From assembly GCF_001039355.2 (NCBI RefSeq), contig NW_019776102.1, positions 579,306 through 643,305 of the forward strand: DNA of 64,000 bases, in the 5' to 3' direction. Source of the DNA: Lingula anatina. Its lineage: Eukaryota; Brachiopoda; Lingulata; Lingulida; Lingulidae. Positions 25,101 to 38,774 of this stretch are shown here, piece after piece. A program made the translations under genes and the position numbers. Under the pieces are notes generated by a model. That model was given only the letters and a program-made list of their open reading frames with translations. It was not told the DNA's origin and did not search any database. Within the stretch, counting starts at the first letter, position 1; the number at the start of each line of letters is the position of its first letter.

Positions 25101-26906
25101 GTAAACCAGGACAGTCATGTTTAAATATCAGAAAAAGTTTTGAGTGGTGCTTTATTCCCAGTCACTCAGTATTTCAATCTGTCTATACCAGGGAAATCAG
25201 AATAAGTATACCAAAGGGTGACAAATTGGCTATCAAATAAAATATTGTACACTTTCCTTTCCCAAAATTGTAATTTGTTATAGCTATTCATAAGGTACCA
25301 TAAGCTGAATCTGTATACACCTGTAGCTTATGAATGCTGCCAGGGTTGAACTGCACTAAATTCTGTATAATCAGAAAGCCAAAGGTTTGACACAAAATGT
25401 ATCTCTTAACTAGTACCTCAAATACCTCACAGCATGCTAGTACTTAATGCTGTGATACATAAATTTATTCAAAGTAAGTCGAGAAAAATGCTACTTCCTT
25501 GCTGAGCTATTAGTTCTAACAAGGTATAATCGAAACAAGCTACAGCGTGAATCTGAACACATCCCCCCATGTTTGTTTGCTAGTTATTATCATTATTTGA
25601 TAATCTGAACATACGTTGGAAATAAATTTAACCAACTTCACACCAAGTGTCACACAAGCCCAAAAGTTTTACAGGTGTTTTTAAATAAACAGAATGCTTC
25701 TACTGAGGACAGACCTCTGCCAAAGTTCAACTTAAATGGTGGTTTATCCTGCAATTTCCATCAAAATTTGTAGAGAACTTCTTGAGATGTCTTATCCACC
25801 TAGTAAACAAACAGGCAGACCAACATCAATGAAAACAACCTCCTTCATTGGTAGTGATAAAAACAGTTCACTTATTACAGTAAGTTTACCACTAGCAGCC
25901 ATCCACAAATGCATGATGAAGAAGTTATTCAGAAACATATTTGTTCAGTATGGAAAAAGTTTCTCAGAATTGGCTAACTACCTGTACTCCCTCCTATGGA
26001 TGCACTAAGTCCAAAGTCCCCATCGAAATTTCCACCCAAACACATTTCCAGATTAAAATTTGAATTTGTCTAGCTACCAGGGAAGATGTTCATTGTGATG
26101 TTTTTTTTTTGTTTTTTTTTTAGCTATGAAAAATTTCCTTGCACATTTATCTTATTCAATATTTTTTACTACATATCTAATCTTTAATTTTAAATGTGAC
26201 ACATTAAATCATATTGAAATAACTAAAAAGACTGATTCCAGAACTTCCATTATTTTGTCAATAAAAACTTCCCACTAAAACCATTTAAGTTAGACATAAC
26301 AAACATATGATGTTTATTTATTAGTTCATCCTGATGTACTACTTGTATGCTCCAAATCACAGACATCTGCCAAGTAATACTTAAAGCAATCAACTCCGTT
26401 AAAGGTTACACCTAAATTTATTACATACACAAATATCTCTAACAAAAACATCTTCAATTGGGCAGCATGAGATAAGATCCCAAATGGACATTTGCCACTA
26501 AGGGCATGAACTTTATTTATAAGCTAATTTTGCCTTTCCAAATGTCAGATTAAAGCTAATCATCGTTGCTGAACTTTTATTTTTACAATTGCAGAAAATG
26601 TTTATACAAAGTGTTGCAAAACGTGACAGATAAATGTTTTTTTCTATTCCCTGTTTTAATGCCAATGGGCATTAGAGGATATTGGATGAGGAATCACATG
26701 AGAGAATGAGGCTTTTGTAGCTTTTTCAGAACTATCACCACCTAACTTAACAATTAAGTTTATTCCCCTTTTTAAAACGAGTCCTTTGATTCCACAAATT
26801 AAACAATGAAACACATTTGGCTAATTTCAAATGTAAAAGTTTTCAACTTTTGAACCTGTTGTTGTTCTTGTATTAGCTCAATTTTACATCTTGACCAAGT
26901 AAAAGG
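22103..26906. other. Non-coding, no supported feature
   Basis: Apart from short simple-sequence tracts I see no exon, RNA gene or element that I can support. Open frames of 60-97 codons (for example 22264-22473, 22563-22856, 24504-24773, 25736-26008) have chance-like composition. Confidence 0.45.
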
Positions 26907-27276
26907 CTTGTCCAAAAATGGGAGTGTTCTTTGAAACTAATTGCCCCTGCTTAAAGCTACCCAGACCCCTAATTTACTGAAATTTCTCACAAAATTTCAA
27001 ACACTTCACCTATGCCAATGTTTAATCTATTCAAGCCCTAATTTGTTTTTACTCAAAGTGCTTTCTGAATTACTGATATCCTCTTTTNTAAAAAGCTTGT
27101 CCAAAAATGGGAGTGTTCTTTGAAACTAATTGCCCCTGCTTAAAGCTACCCAGACCCCTAATTTACTGAAATTTCTCACAAAATTTCAAACACTTCACCT
27201 ATGCCAATGTTTAATCTATTCAAGCCCTAATTTGTTTTTACACAAAGTGCTTTCTGAATTACTGATATCCTCTTTT
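26907..27276. repeat. Tandem duplication of 181 bp with an N at the join
   Basis: Bases 26907-27087 are repeated at 27096-27276 with one mismatch (TACTC versus TACAC). A single N at 27088 and a few A residues separate the copies. A near-perfect duplication abutting an ambiguous base is typical of an assembly join error, though a true recent duplication is possible. Confidence 0.85.
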
Positions 27277-29798
27277 CTCTCATCCCAATAAAGGTCTATT
27301 TTTTGGAAATATGAAAGACAATCCAATTTGCTTGAATTTCATGACTAATAATGGTAAAACAAACATATATCATATAACAAAACCAAATCACCAACTATCA
27401 CAAGCAATGGTGCAAAAAATCATTACATCATTTCAATCAGCTTCCGTATTAAGGCTAACAGCAAATGCCACTGATCTTAATTGGCTGCAAGGTCATCAGA
27501 CTGTTTTCATTACCCATTTGTTTTAAAGCAGCAGATTGTGAAAATAACCATCATCTGAGGTTTCACTTTAGCTGAAAGTCTTCTATTTAAGTTGGGTGTG
27601 CAGGTGTCAGTGAGGCAATAGATCTACTATGACAGTCATAATGTTAGTTGTCTTTCACAACAGTGATCTGATACACAGAAGCACGTAGTATGTCCACTCA
27701 AAAGATGAACTGAGGAGTAAGAAAATTATAATTCAAAAGAAGGTTTAAAATAGCAATCTACATATTATAGTTGAAAAGGTGGACCTTCTCCATCAAGCTG
27801 GAGGTTGGAAAAGTCTAATATATACATGTACAGCAAATAGATTTCAGGTAAGTATTTTCATTTTTAATTTAAAGGGACCATACATAGGGTAAATTGTCTT
27901 TTAAGACTTAAAAAATTTTCCATGTTTTTGCAGATATCCAATACTTTTATCCTGAAGGAATATTATGTCCTTTGATAATTTCTAAAGACCACTGTACATA
28001 ATTAAAAATTAGACAAGGAAAGCTTTGTAACTCTTAACAATGATAATAATAATAGTAATGTATTTATTTTGAGTCTAAAATCCATAAAATGTTCAGTAGA
28101 CTTTATGTGTTCAGTTCCTATTTAAATGATCCCTGTGATTCTATTTGTCAGATTAAGAGATTAAGTCAAGTGAAGAAAAAAGTTGGTTTTCATAAAAACA
28201 TATCAATGCGTTGTACCTGAGTGTGGAACTTGATAGAAAGATGGTATGCAAGTATAAGAAAATTGTGTCTAGAAATAATATTTTATTCCCTTCAAGATCT
28301 TAATTTAAACAAAGACATTATAAAGAGAACAGGTGTGCGCCAAAAATTGAGTCATCAATGTCTGTCAAAATGTTATTTTTTTCTTTCTTGTTACTTATGG
28401 TAGACAGGAGTCAATCTCAAATAAGAGCAATAGTTAATAATTACATGGCCCATAAAATTGGAAGTGATAGCCCGTCGTTGTGACATTTTTGCCGTTACCC
28501 TACCGGGACAAGAATGATAAAAACATTGCCTGATGGCAGCAATTAATGACGAACAGGCACTGGATAAAAGTACGTACCTATGCCTGCTGTCTGTCCTGCC
28601 TAGTCACATGTCTGTTTGTGATGTTCCCCAAAAGGTAGATCTGTTTGAGCTAAAACTTCATTGGGTTATACCTTTCTCTTGTAGATCTTAAAGGTCTACT
28701 TTGATTTTCTTCTTAGATGAGGGATTTTTAAAACCACAGATGAAAAGTGTTTTTAAACAAGTTTGCCCTTTGTGGACTCTGATTTATCTGTTTGGCTAAC
28801 AGTACATGAAACTTGGTGTGCACTTTTTTAAAAGTACACTTTCAGATAAAATCTGAATGATTTTTTTTAAAGTACTTTTTCAGATTTTTTTTCACCAATG
28901 CACAACACTATAACCATTTACTTTGCTCCTTTGGAATTTATATACAGCAGAGGAATATAAAGCCTTTGAACAGTTCACAAGCAAACTACTGTGGTACATG
29001 TTCCCAAGACAAGACTTGGTCACAAGGGCAGATCCAGAGATATTTTCTGACAGTCTTCTAAATTAACCTTGTTGATCCATCCTGCATTTTTGACTGTCTT
29101 CCGACAAAAAAATCAGATACCCGTCAATGTAAACTTGAAAATCTGACCGTCTTCTGGAAGACCCAGAAGATGGCCTGAATCCACCCCTGGGTCAGGCATA
29201 ACTTGGACATTGGTATCTCCACTTGTCAGTAAGGTTAATGTGATCACAGGTACATGTACCTGAATGCTAAACAAGGGTGGATATCTCATACTTCATGGAC
29301 CTAGCTGACGTGTGGTGGATCAAACAACTAAATTGTATAACTAAGTTGTATAACTGGATGTCTAGAACAAAAGACCCAGGCATGGTGAACTCATGTTTTG
29401 CAAGATGCACCATGTCTAGATATTTTGTTTTCCACATCTGCTGTGGTATAATGGCTGAATACAGTTGGCTTAAAACAGAGGTGATAGTAGTGCTTTAAAT
29501 ATTAGCTTACACCTATATTTCGATAGGTTTATCTATCTATTCATTCAATCATAAATTCACTTATTTATCTATTTACTTTTGTTCAAGCTAGAATTAAGCC
29601 TTTCCACTCTATTCAGGGCAGATTTAGTACAGTGAGCACATTTAGTGCAGTGAACACCCTTCAGCAGATTGTGCCCACAGAGCCCACCTGCCACAATTAA
29701 GTGGAGGTGCAATCTCAACAAATGCACTGTTCATCTCAACAGGGTGCATCTTGTTCATATACCACACACAGCAAATGTACTGACTCACACACATAGCA
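27277..29798. other. Non-coding; one less AT-rich patch
   Basis: No exon is supported. The stretch 28470-28640 has higher GC than its flanks and contains a GTACGT-type donor on the minus strand (after CATAG), but only a 22-base segment lies between it and the nearest acceptor-like AG. It may be a regulatory element. Confidence 0.4.
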
Positions 29799-29860
29799 AA
29801 AAAAAAAAAAAAAAAAAATAAAATAAATAAAAATAAAATAAATTAAAATAAAATAAAAAC
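29799..29860. repeat. Poly-A followed by (AAAAT)n-like tract
   Basis: An A run of about 20 bases grading into AAATA/AAATAAA repeats. This could be the tail of an old retroposed copy, but no source gene is visible upstream. Confidence 0.85.
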
Positions 29861-29869
29861 GTGTATCAT

Positions 29870-30000
29870 ATACTTGTTAGGGAGAAACAAATCAGAACTG
29901 GTGTTTCTTCATCTTATTTTACTGATGCTGACTGACAGTGGACATTTTGTTGGGAGGTTCAAATGGTGTTATGCATGTGTCAATAGAAATAAAGGATACA
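29870..30000. repeat. Diverged dispersed repeat, copy A
   Basis: The stretch with GAAACAAATCAGAA, GTGTTTCTT and GACATTTTGTTGGGAGG recurs in the same order at 33360-33475. It is a short interspersed repeat of unknown class. Both copies are plus-oriented. Confidence 0.6.
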
Positions 30001-30408
30001 ACTAAACAATTTACCTTTTTTTAGCCATGATACTATGGCTACAGTAAATTCAACTTTATCTCACATAACCAAAACCAAATAATAAAAAAGCACAGAGCAG
30101 GAACATCACAACTACTGTGATATAACCATAACAAACTTTTTCCCTCAAGAGCCAAAATCAACAAAGAACATCGCAGTTGGCTATCCCTTAACTTGAAAGT
30201 ATTCTGCCAACATTTTGGTAATCAAAACACATCAAGTCTCATTAAACCTTCTCATAATATACACTAACTCAATCATAGTAATTTCATGGGGTTGCATGTG
30301 TTAGCTCAATTTTCATCTTTTCTCCTGTAGAATCACTATAATCTCCCCTTATCTGTTACTGACGTACGCGTTCATGTACTTTTTAAGTTGCTGCTTCTCT
30401 TTACTTAC

Positions 30409-30545
30409 AAATGTACTTTTAAGTTGCCTAGAGGCAATACGTTTAGATGATGCCCAAAAGCTTCTGTTGCACTCCATCTCTTGTTGACCTCCAAAACCCA
30501 ACCCCAACCAGTTCTTGTGATAACTAAATAAAAGCAATCTTCGAT
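30409..30545 (-). CDS. Exon-like segment, unidentified
   Basis: A 137-nt segment on the minus strand with acceptor TTTGCCATGCAG and donor GTAAGTAAAG, both near consensus. Two frames are open. One starts in phase 0 and reads IEDCFYLVITRTGWGW, then VLEVNKRWSATEAF and GHHLNVLPLGNL. The other reads RRLLLFSYHKNWLGLGFGG onward and belongs to an 85-codon open frame. The KRWSATEAF..H piece is faintly reminiscent of the end of a protein-kinase C-lobe, but that is far too little to name it. It could be an exon of an unrecognised gene on the same strand as the sarcoglycan, or an exon of a pseudogene. Confidence 0.35.
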
Positions 30546-31888
30546 CTGCATGGCAAATGCATGGATGTAGTGAAGTGTAAATGAAGAGGAAAAAACAGTT
30601 TACCACATGAAAAATGATAGCAAATGGTAAACAAAAACCTAAGGAATACTTAACAAGCTTATTTTCTTTAGAGGAGAGAACTCACAAAAGGTGAAAAGTG
30701 CAAAGAAAAATTAGCATACACAAACAAACGTGTATACAAACAAGTACACAGGCCTATGGCACAGTTTATGGGAAAAGCTATGGGTTTCCAGAGAGTAACT
30801 TGTTTATACCACTATGACATCATTTGTTTGGCTTCAAGGGACGTACAAAAATTGATAATACAATGGCAAGCTATTACACATTTTTTTTGGTAAATCTTAT
30901 AAACAAAACAATATTTTTAGATATTAACAGTATAAAAAATAATAATAAATACCTGAGCATGCAATTTGAAATATTTTAAGTTCACCAAAAAGGCAACATT
31001 AAAGCTGTTGACCTCAGATAAATTATTTGACTCTCACCCCAAGAAACCAGCAGGCCTTTTACAGAACAGGCTGCAAGATCACCACAAACACTTAACCCTC
31101 TCTACAGAGGTGTGCCATGTCACAGTCCGGGCATAAACCACATAGGAACACTGTCTGTAAGTCCTTATTAGACTCTGATGTTTATGACAAATCTTTTGTT
31201 TTGATGGATGTCACACAGAGTTCACTTTATCAAGCTTGGATGCAAGGATTGGTTCAAGGGTATATGTAAGGTTTTTGGACTCAAATGACATACAGATTCC
31301 CTTGCTTATGTGCACTAAATCCTCTGCTAATAGTTCTGTGACTTTTTGTGAAAAGAAGCAATCACAGCTATTGGTCTGTGGTTGAAGTCAATTTCAGGTC
31401 AAAAGTTTTAGAAAAATCAATTAAAAAAATGTAAAGAAAAAAATCAGGGGTCCTTTATAAAAGTGCTTAGCATTATTAGATACCTTAATCTACACTTAAT
31501 CTACGCAGGGTATTGTAAGCCTTTATTATCCTCCAGATACCGATAATAAGGGTTTTCTTGCATCTAGTTATTCAATAATGTGTCTATCTTTGTGCTGATT
31601 TAAAACAAAACAAATCCCCTCAAAAATATAAAATATCAGCATTTATATTTCTCATTGCAATGTATATAAGCATAGGGAACTCAAAGCTTTTATTGGAAAT
31701 TTAACACCTCTCTATTTTTAGGTAAGATAGCAATTGGTATGGGGTGTAACTTCATTCCTGAACAAAATTTTATCACAAAAATTGTCATAGTTGACCACAA
31801 CTAGAGTTCTTTGATGACACCTTTTATCTCCAAGCACTTTCATATTACACATAAGTAAATAAAGCCAAACTGCAATGCATAAAGCTAA

Positions 31889-32073
31889 GGCCACATTCAC
31901 AACAGCGAACTAACTAGTCCGTGGATCAAATAGGGCCAACCCACTTGAATGCTTGTTGCCTAATCCATGTGGGAAAGGTATTCAGTGTCTATTGGGAGAT
32001 AAGACAGAAAGCTTTTGAGTGAGCTGTCATATTTGATCCATAGATTAGTTAGTCTGCTGTTCTGAATGCTGCC
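31889..32073. mobile_element. MITE copy 3 (Harbinger-like family)
   Basis: Diverged 185-bp copy of the family at 10416 and 39512. The left end reads GGCCACATTC and continues into ACTAACTAGTCCGTGGATCA; the right end, reverse complemented, reads GGCAGCATTCAGAACAGC and the same ACTAACTA...GGATCAAATA block. It is flanked by identical TAA triplets, consistent with the three-base TWA target duplication of PIF/Harbinger elements. Confidence 0.75.
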
Positions 32074-35000
32074 TAAGAAAACCACTTTTGGTTGTGTAAA
32101 AGAGCTGCAGTAACCCTACACTTTTTTTTTTTTGGCAAAAAGTAACAAAACTCATGAAAAATAAATGTCAGAACTATTTTCACTGCTTCCAAGGGAGTTG
32201 AATGTTTCCTCAAATGAGAGTCTGTAGAATAAAATATGGCTTAGAGCATGGTTTGTGACAAGTCTCTCTTGCATGATAACTTGGTGGAAGTAGCCTTTCC
32301 AACCATCTGCCTAACAGCATGAAACACTGGAACTTTGGACAACATTGCCAAAAACTGTCCAGAAAGATCAAGATAACATAGCAACTAAGCTGGAGTACAC
32401 AACATTCTCTGGGTGGTCCTTTTAAAAAGATATATCAATGCGTAAAATTCAAATTCCTTAAAGGAGGCAAAAAAATAAAAACAAACCAATATTGCTCATC
32501 AAGGATCAAGATTATAATGGTTTTATTACAATTCCCCCAAGGTCAAAAATGCATGAACCATTAAAAAAATCATTTGCAGAAATACATGTATAAGTTTGTT
32601 TTGAATTCCCTCATCCTGGCAGACACGTTAATTACTAGAGACCTTTATACTTCTATTCATAGCCACTCTTCAACATTCAAACCAGCTATATTGAAAGCTG
32701 TGGCAGATTCTATTTTGGTAAGATTTCAGAATAGTTCCTTTGGTCACACTCTTTTCTCTCTGGGTTAAAAAAGATGAATATGTACATTTGAACATTTAAC
32801 ACCTCCGACCCATCAGTGCCAGAACACTTTACATGATTAATGCTTAACGCTAACAAAACTAGCTTAATTGAGAGATACAGTTTAGAGTACAACTGACCTC
32901 TGAAAAATTCACATCTTTTTCCAAATTTTCTGGGCCATCTTCAAAGACCCACTGCCCTAAAGGCTATATCATAAATTACATCTTCTTTGGAACAGTATGG
33001 TTTAAAAAAAAAGAAGAAGAAAGTGCCCATGATTTAATTTAAAAAATCTATCAGCACATTACGCTTGTCTAACATCATCAAACATGTAAAGGTCAGTGGC
33101 AAAACCAGTCCGTTACTCATACCAAAACAGGTAGGTTCTTACACCTACTTGGGTCAAACTTGGTCAAATCCCATTATGGTTTCTCATTGACCAACCTTTC
33201 AACACATACCTTCTACAAACAAGATCAAAGAAACAGAATTCTTATGAAAGGAACCGATTAATCAAGAAACAATAAAACTGCCTACAGTACAAGAAATAGG
33301 CTGCACAGTCATCAAATACATGTACACAGACAGTTTTCACAAAAATCATGGGTCACGTATTGGTTGCTGAGAAACAAATCAGAATTAGTGTTTCTTAAAC
33401 ATGTTCATTGATGTAGACTAACAATAGACATTTTGTTGGGAGGATCAAAGGCTATTATACTTCTTGTGCCCATATTTGATTCATGTGTGCAATAAAAAAA
33501 TGTATTCAAACTTCTCTTGGAGTAAATTTATACATATATAAAAAATGAAAAAAAAAGAAGGAATTTTGATGTTTTTTGTTTCAGTTATCAGATTTATTTG
33601 GCATTTATTAATTGTGTGGAACCACTATTACATTAGGGAGGGAAAGGACTTCTCATTTTGTCTCTCTTTTACCAGCCTCTTTTACCACCCAAGTATGAAA
33701 CAAGCCTTGATAATCTTGTAAACCTCTCAAAAAAGTGACCTCAAAGACCCCTTTAAGCACAAGCAGGACACAGTTTATTCTTAAGGGTTCTTGTGATGAA
33801 AAATAAATCCATCTGTAGGGAGTAATAAACTGGAAACCCAACTCTGTGCATCATGCATGCAACGCTGCTTCCCTCAAGGTGTTTTCAGAAACAAATGCAA
33901 TGAGGCAGGAGTCTATGCCTTAATTGTCTGTATCTTGGAATCGGGGAATTCGTGGCAGTCCCAAATTCAAGTTTGCAGAAAAAAATTCAAAATTTAACCA
34001 ACCAAAACTAGTGCAGTTTTAGACTTCAGCAAATAAACAACTTGACACCTTCAGAAAACACAGAAGAGGTTTTCTTGCTTTTTAGTTGGAAGTAAATGAT
34101 GTTATGGTGAAGGGTAATTAACTATACCGAATCCTTAAATTTATTTTTCTTTAAATTTTGTATTTAATGTGGTAAAATTTTATTAATTTTCTTGAAAGGA
34201 TATGTAATATATATATATGTTACAGAAAAAAGAATTCTTAAAGAACATGTGACATTACACTGTTGCCATCATTTACTCTAAGGAGGTTTAAGTGAAATGT
34301 GCTAAAAGAGACAGATCCTCACAAGAAGTTGAAGGAAATGGGCTTCTGGTGCCACAACTATCTCCCTATCATTGCAGATGGCATTCTACTAATAATATGT
34401 AATATCTTATTGTTCCAAAATCGAACAGAATAATTCTGACCAAAGTCAAAACTGCAGAAACAACAGAATATCATTCAAATCAGGCTTAAATCCTTATCCT
34501 CAGAAACTGTAAAACATTTAAAAATGTAACTGTCATGTCTGTCCTCTGTTACAAGAAAGCTCTTGATAATACTGTTTATTATCACTAATCTTGTTTTGAT
34601 GATGAGGAGATTTTGAAACGAATGGTTTTTCAGACACGTCAAATAACAAGCCTTGTTCCAGTGACATTAACAAAAACTGGACATGTCATCAACTTATTAT
34701 ATGATTATACCATTACTTAGATTAGAAGGAACTGAAAATGGAAACAAGATAAAGCAATATCCTTCATAAAAGTACATTTGCTATAAAGCTTATAATATGA
34801 TCTTTTCTCGACTTATTAAGCTCAATATCTTCTTCTTATGACATCACCTTTATATAAAAAGTAAGCCAAAGAAGACCGTTTATTCTGTGATTCTTCATTT
34901 CTATTAATGGTTATGTTCTATTGTTGAGGTTATAAAGCAGACATAAAAGTACATATCTAATGCAATATATGTGCCAAAATGTGTGATTAATGCAACAGAA

Positions 35001-36623
35001 GAAAGATTTATTACCATAATGGCTCTTTCAGCATGATGAAACAATTCTGATAACCTCATTGGACAAAGAGAAAAAAAAACTAAAATACCTGACAGGAAGT
35101 TCTCCACATTGTATAAATGATATGATGGCAGTTGTAATAAACCAAAACTAAGGATTGTAAACTAAAATACCAAACTTACATGAAGTATAACATGTACATG
35201 ATTATATAAAAAGACAACATATTTTACAGGAGTTGTAAGAATTCTAACCATTTTTGGGTCATTGACTTTCATGCACCGTTGCTTCTAATTTCCTTTTTTT
35301 CTGAGGGAGAAGCACTATATTGGCAGGCTCATTCAACTATGGATTAATATCAATCTTTTTAATGATTACAAACACAGTAAAGAAACACTTAGATGTGATC
35401 TAATGCAACTTAACTAACACTGCTTTATCAAATTTGTTTGAAGTTCCTTGAATATGCCACAGCAATCTTTTTTCTGCTGCATTCAAGGTATTCAGAGAAG
35501 TCTTCTGAAAGGCAAAATAACAAAAATATTTTCTTCACAGAATCTTTTGATCATTCAACTGTTTCAAAAATTCATTAAAGGGTTTATAAAAACTTCACAA
35601 AATGTTGACAAGGCCACTGTGCAATTTAATGCCATAAAACATTACCTTTCAGGAGACCTTACGAATACTACCAATTTTATTAATGGTTTTTTTTTTCAAC
35701 AGTATTGTTCTAAGAAGGCATACAAGACCTTCACTGCCTTTGAACAATAGTTACATCATGACAGGTTTCAAAAACAATTATTTGGTAGGATAGGTTGATC
35801 AATAATATGAAAGTTCAAGTGATGACATGGTGTGAGACGAAATCATCAACATTCACAATTCATAAAATCCATTGTTAAGAACTACACATAAATGACCCCA
35901 CATCAAATGAGTTTTTTTTTAATTGAAAAAGAATTGAATTTATGACCACTTTCACTACATTAAGTTGTAATATGGGAAAGTTTTTACTTCTTTTTACTTT
36001 CTTCAGGTTCTTGTCATTCATTTCAAGGGGTAATCAGGTACAATTAGAAGTTGCTACACCTTGTTGTTGTACCCGATTAAAAACCTAAGAAAAAGGGGGG
36101 AAAAAAGCCAACAGAAACAGAAACAAAAACTACACCAAAAGATAAAAACATTTTCTTCCTGGGCCTCTAGGTCTAACTCCAAGTAATTCTTGACTCAAAG
36201 AGTGCAATGCTCTGCTAGTTCACACCCTGTACCAAGGCCTGGCACCCCTAGCTGTGAATACCCGCTGTCTGGGCAGGGAAATAGTGGCTATGTCTTCTGG
36301 TTCAATAGGAATTGAGAAGTGCTTACAAATGGCAAGTGCTGAGAAACAAATGGCAGACCACAAAGTTGCTGCACTCAAGGTACTTTGAGTGCACCACCAA
36401 CACCCACACAAAACATCTCTAGACGGCTTTGCCTGTATAACTGATACTTGAAACAAATTATTCATTGAACACCAGTCTTTAATGACAATCATTTAGGGCT
36501 GAGGGAGGCCACATTTTCTTAAATATTAATATTACTGTATGATATGAAATGAGTACACTTAAATTATCCATGCAAATATTTGGCATCAACTCAAAAGGGT
36601 AAGAAAGTGTAGAGCAATTTGGA
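32074..36623. other. Non-coding; contains dispersed repeat copy B
   Basis: Copy B of the 29870 repeat lies at 33360-33475. The minus-strand open frame at 36220-36492 begins with VIKDWC, which recalls the DWC of vertebrate sarcoglycans, and includes a GTAAGC donor, but the rest (many W and C) does not match the family and I do not call it. No other feature is supported. Confidence 0.4.
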
Positions 36624-36643
36624 TAATAATAATAATAATAATA
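36624..36643. repeat. (AAT)n microsatellite
   Basis: Short AAT trinucleotide run. Confidence 0.9.
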
Positions 36644-37009
36644 ATTTATTCAGCTTTGAATGTTACAATTTAACATTGTTTGCTGTTTAGTCTGCTACAG
36701 AATCTACCATATTGTACTTACATAAAAAGAGAGAAAGTGATATTTCATCGTGTTGCTAACTGTATATACTGTGATAATGCTTTTAGTGATTTCTGATCTT
36801 GAGGGTTGAGGAGGATGAATAGTTTCTGATCACTGCCTGCTAATTCATAATTTTGTCTCACAGTGTTTGGGAGGGAACTGAGCATATTTTGTCGCTCTAT
36901 TTGGTATTTACTACATTGAGAGGTTTACTACTTGAGAGGTTTACATAAATAATGATGCAGAATAACAATCTACATACCAAAATAAAATAAATAAATTGAT
37001 TTTTTCCTC

Positions 37010-37037
37010 AAAAAAAAAAAAAAAAAAAAAAAAAAAA
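37010..37037. repeat. Poly-A tract
   Basis: Homopolymer A run of 28 bases. Nearby, GAGAGGTTTAC motifs recur at 36919, 36937 and 37411, suggesting a small local duplication. Confidence 0.95.
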
Positions 37038-38319
37038 TTCCAAGTTAATTATCCTATACATAAGCTATCTATTATTAGTCCCCTTCCTCATTAAAAAGTC
37101 TAAGTGACCTGAATAGGCAAGAAGGTCAAGCAGAACATTGACCACAACTTGAGGTCATAAAATACCCTTTAGAAGAGTTCTTAGCCATATTTTCTTAGTG
37201 ATTATTCAATTACTTCAAAGCAGGCTCAAGACAAGTGGACTCATTTGTCTCACACCAGAGTAGAGCTTGTGTTCTCCTTTCCCTACACCTGTCAATATAT
37301 CTGATATCCTAGGTGTTAATTGTACATTGATAGAAGCAAGATAATGTTACTACTACATGTAATGGGTCTACATGCTGGAGTACTGCATACATGTTTATGC
37401 TGACCTTTGCTTGAGAGGTTTACATAAATATAAAAAAAGACATCTGGGTGATCCCGGAGTTCCAATAACCCCTTGATCGAGGGCAGTAAAATTAAGCTGT
37501 GAAATGAAATAATTAAGATTTGGCAAATAGTTTTGTTGAAATGATTACTAGAGAGCATCCCAGGAACACAGACCTCTGGTAAGGAAACTGCCAGTGTCAG
37601 GAAACATAGATTCAATTGAAATTGTAGCCACTTCTTTTCTCTCCAATAATTGTCAATCTTGTAAATTTTGTGGGAGTAAACTTATATAGTCCACTAAGAA
37701 ATGAATCAACACCAAGAAAACAACCTTCTTTGATGGCAGAGGCAAATAAGGTTCTCTGTGTAACTCAGTTTCAATAGCTCTTAGAACGAGGCTTGAAACC
37801 TGTCACCATTCGTATATTGTAACAGTTTTGTTCACATGACTACTATAACATAAAACTATGAAATGAGAGGAGGATATTTTGGAAGGCAAGGAATGTAAAA
37901 ACATGCCGAATACTTAATTTATAAGCTTTATTAAAAATATAACTATGTATTTTGAGAACTATGAAATATATATTAGCCACGTGAAAAGTACATTTCTAAA
38001 TAGGCAATTCCTGGGGGTAACCATTTATAACATGTGATGTTACTGGAAGAGAAAAAAAACTGAGAGTGGGAAGCTCAAAAGAAAGAAAACATCATGCAAA
38101 ATGTGGGATTTGTTTATATTTTTGGAAATATCTAACTTAAACCCCCACATCGAGATACCCTGTAGTAAACACAGACAAAAAAGGGTCACATTAACAAACA
38201 TGGGAAGTTTCTAACCACATTTTACAAAAAAATCAAATCATTTTGTATTTAAAAAGGCCACTAACTCTCGTGAGAGGCATATACTCTAAGAAACCAGGCC
38301 ATTTTCTCATCAAACTCAC

Positions 38320-38514
38320 TTTGCCTCTCCGAAGCCAGAGATGATAGTGCCGAAGGTCTGCTGGGGACTCCCACGTGGAATGTTTTATTGCATGCAAAGC
38401 AGTCATTTGCTGTAAACTTGAGGCAACCACATCAAACCTCTCTAGACAGTATTTTGGGGCTGATAGTAATTGTGAATGCTGTTCCAAAAATGGTTTATTT
38501 TGGGCACTTTGCAT
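38320..38514 (-). CDS. Exon-like segment of 65 codons, unidentified
   Basis: A 195-nt segment on the minus strand, flanked by a good acceptor (GTGTCTTTTATTCAG) and a donor AAA|GTGAGT, open in only one frame (phase 0 at both ends). It encodes MQSAQNKPFLEQHSQLLSAP, then KYCLERFDVVASSLQQ, then MTALHAIKHSTWESPADL and RHYHLWLRRGK. Composition and splice signals are those of a real coding exon. The open frame also runs past the donor for another 28 codons. A second, overlapping open frame covers 38495-38731. I do not recognise the protein. It is not sarcoglycan-like, so it may belong to a gene nested in the sarcoglycan intron, a transposon-derived gene or a pseudogene. Confidence 0.42.
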
Positions 38515-38772
38515 CTGAATAAAAGACACCTTGGCAAATTGTATAGCTTGTTCTTTGTCGTGCAATCACAGAACAATTTGGCTTTTGATAAATGTTTGGT
38601 TCAGCTGAAAGAAATGAAGGGCCATAGTAAAGGGAAATGTCATTGGAAACCTTTAATTCTACAAACGCACAAAGAGCAATAGACTGAAATGAGTTATAAA
38701 ATGCATCTGCCAGCAGGTGAAAACTTTTCATAAGAGTATAATTTTACTTTAACTTGTGAGAGATATAAATAC

Positions 38773-38774
<2 letters not shown>

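Noticed and set aside
36220-36492. Minus-strand frame with DWC, considered as a sarcoglycan extracellular exon
   Set aside because: Only the tripeptide matches; the surrounding residues, many Trp and Cys, do not fit the family, and the acceptor is weak.
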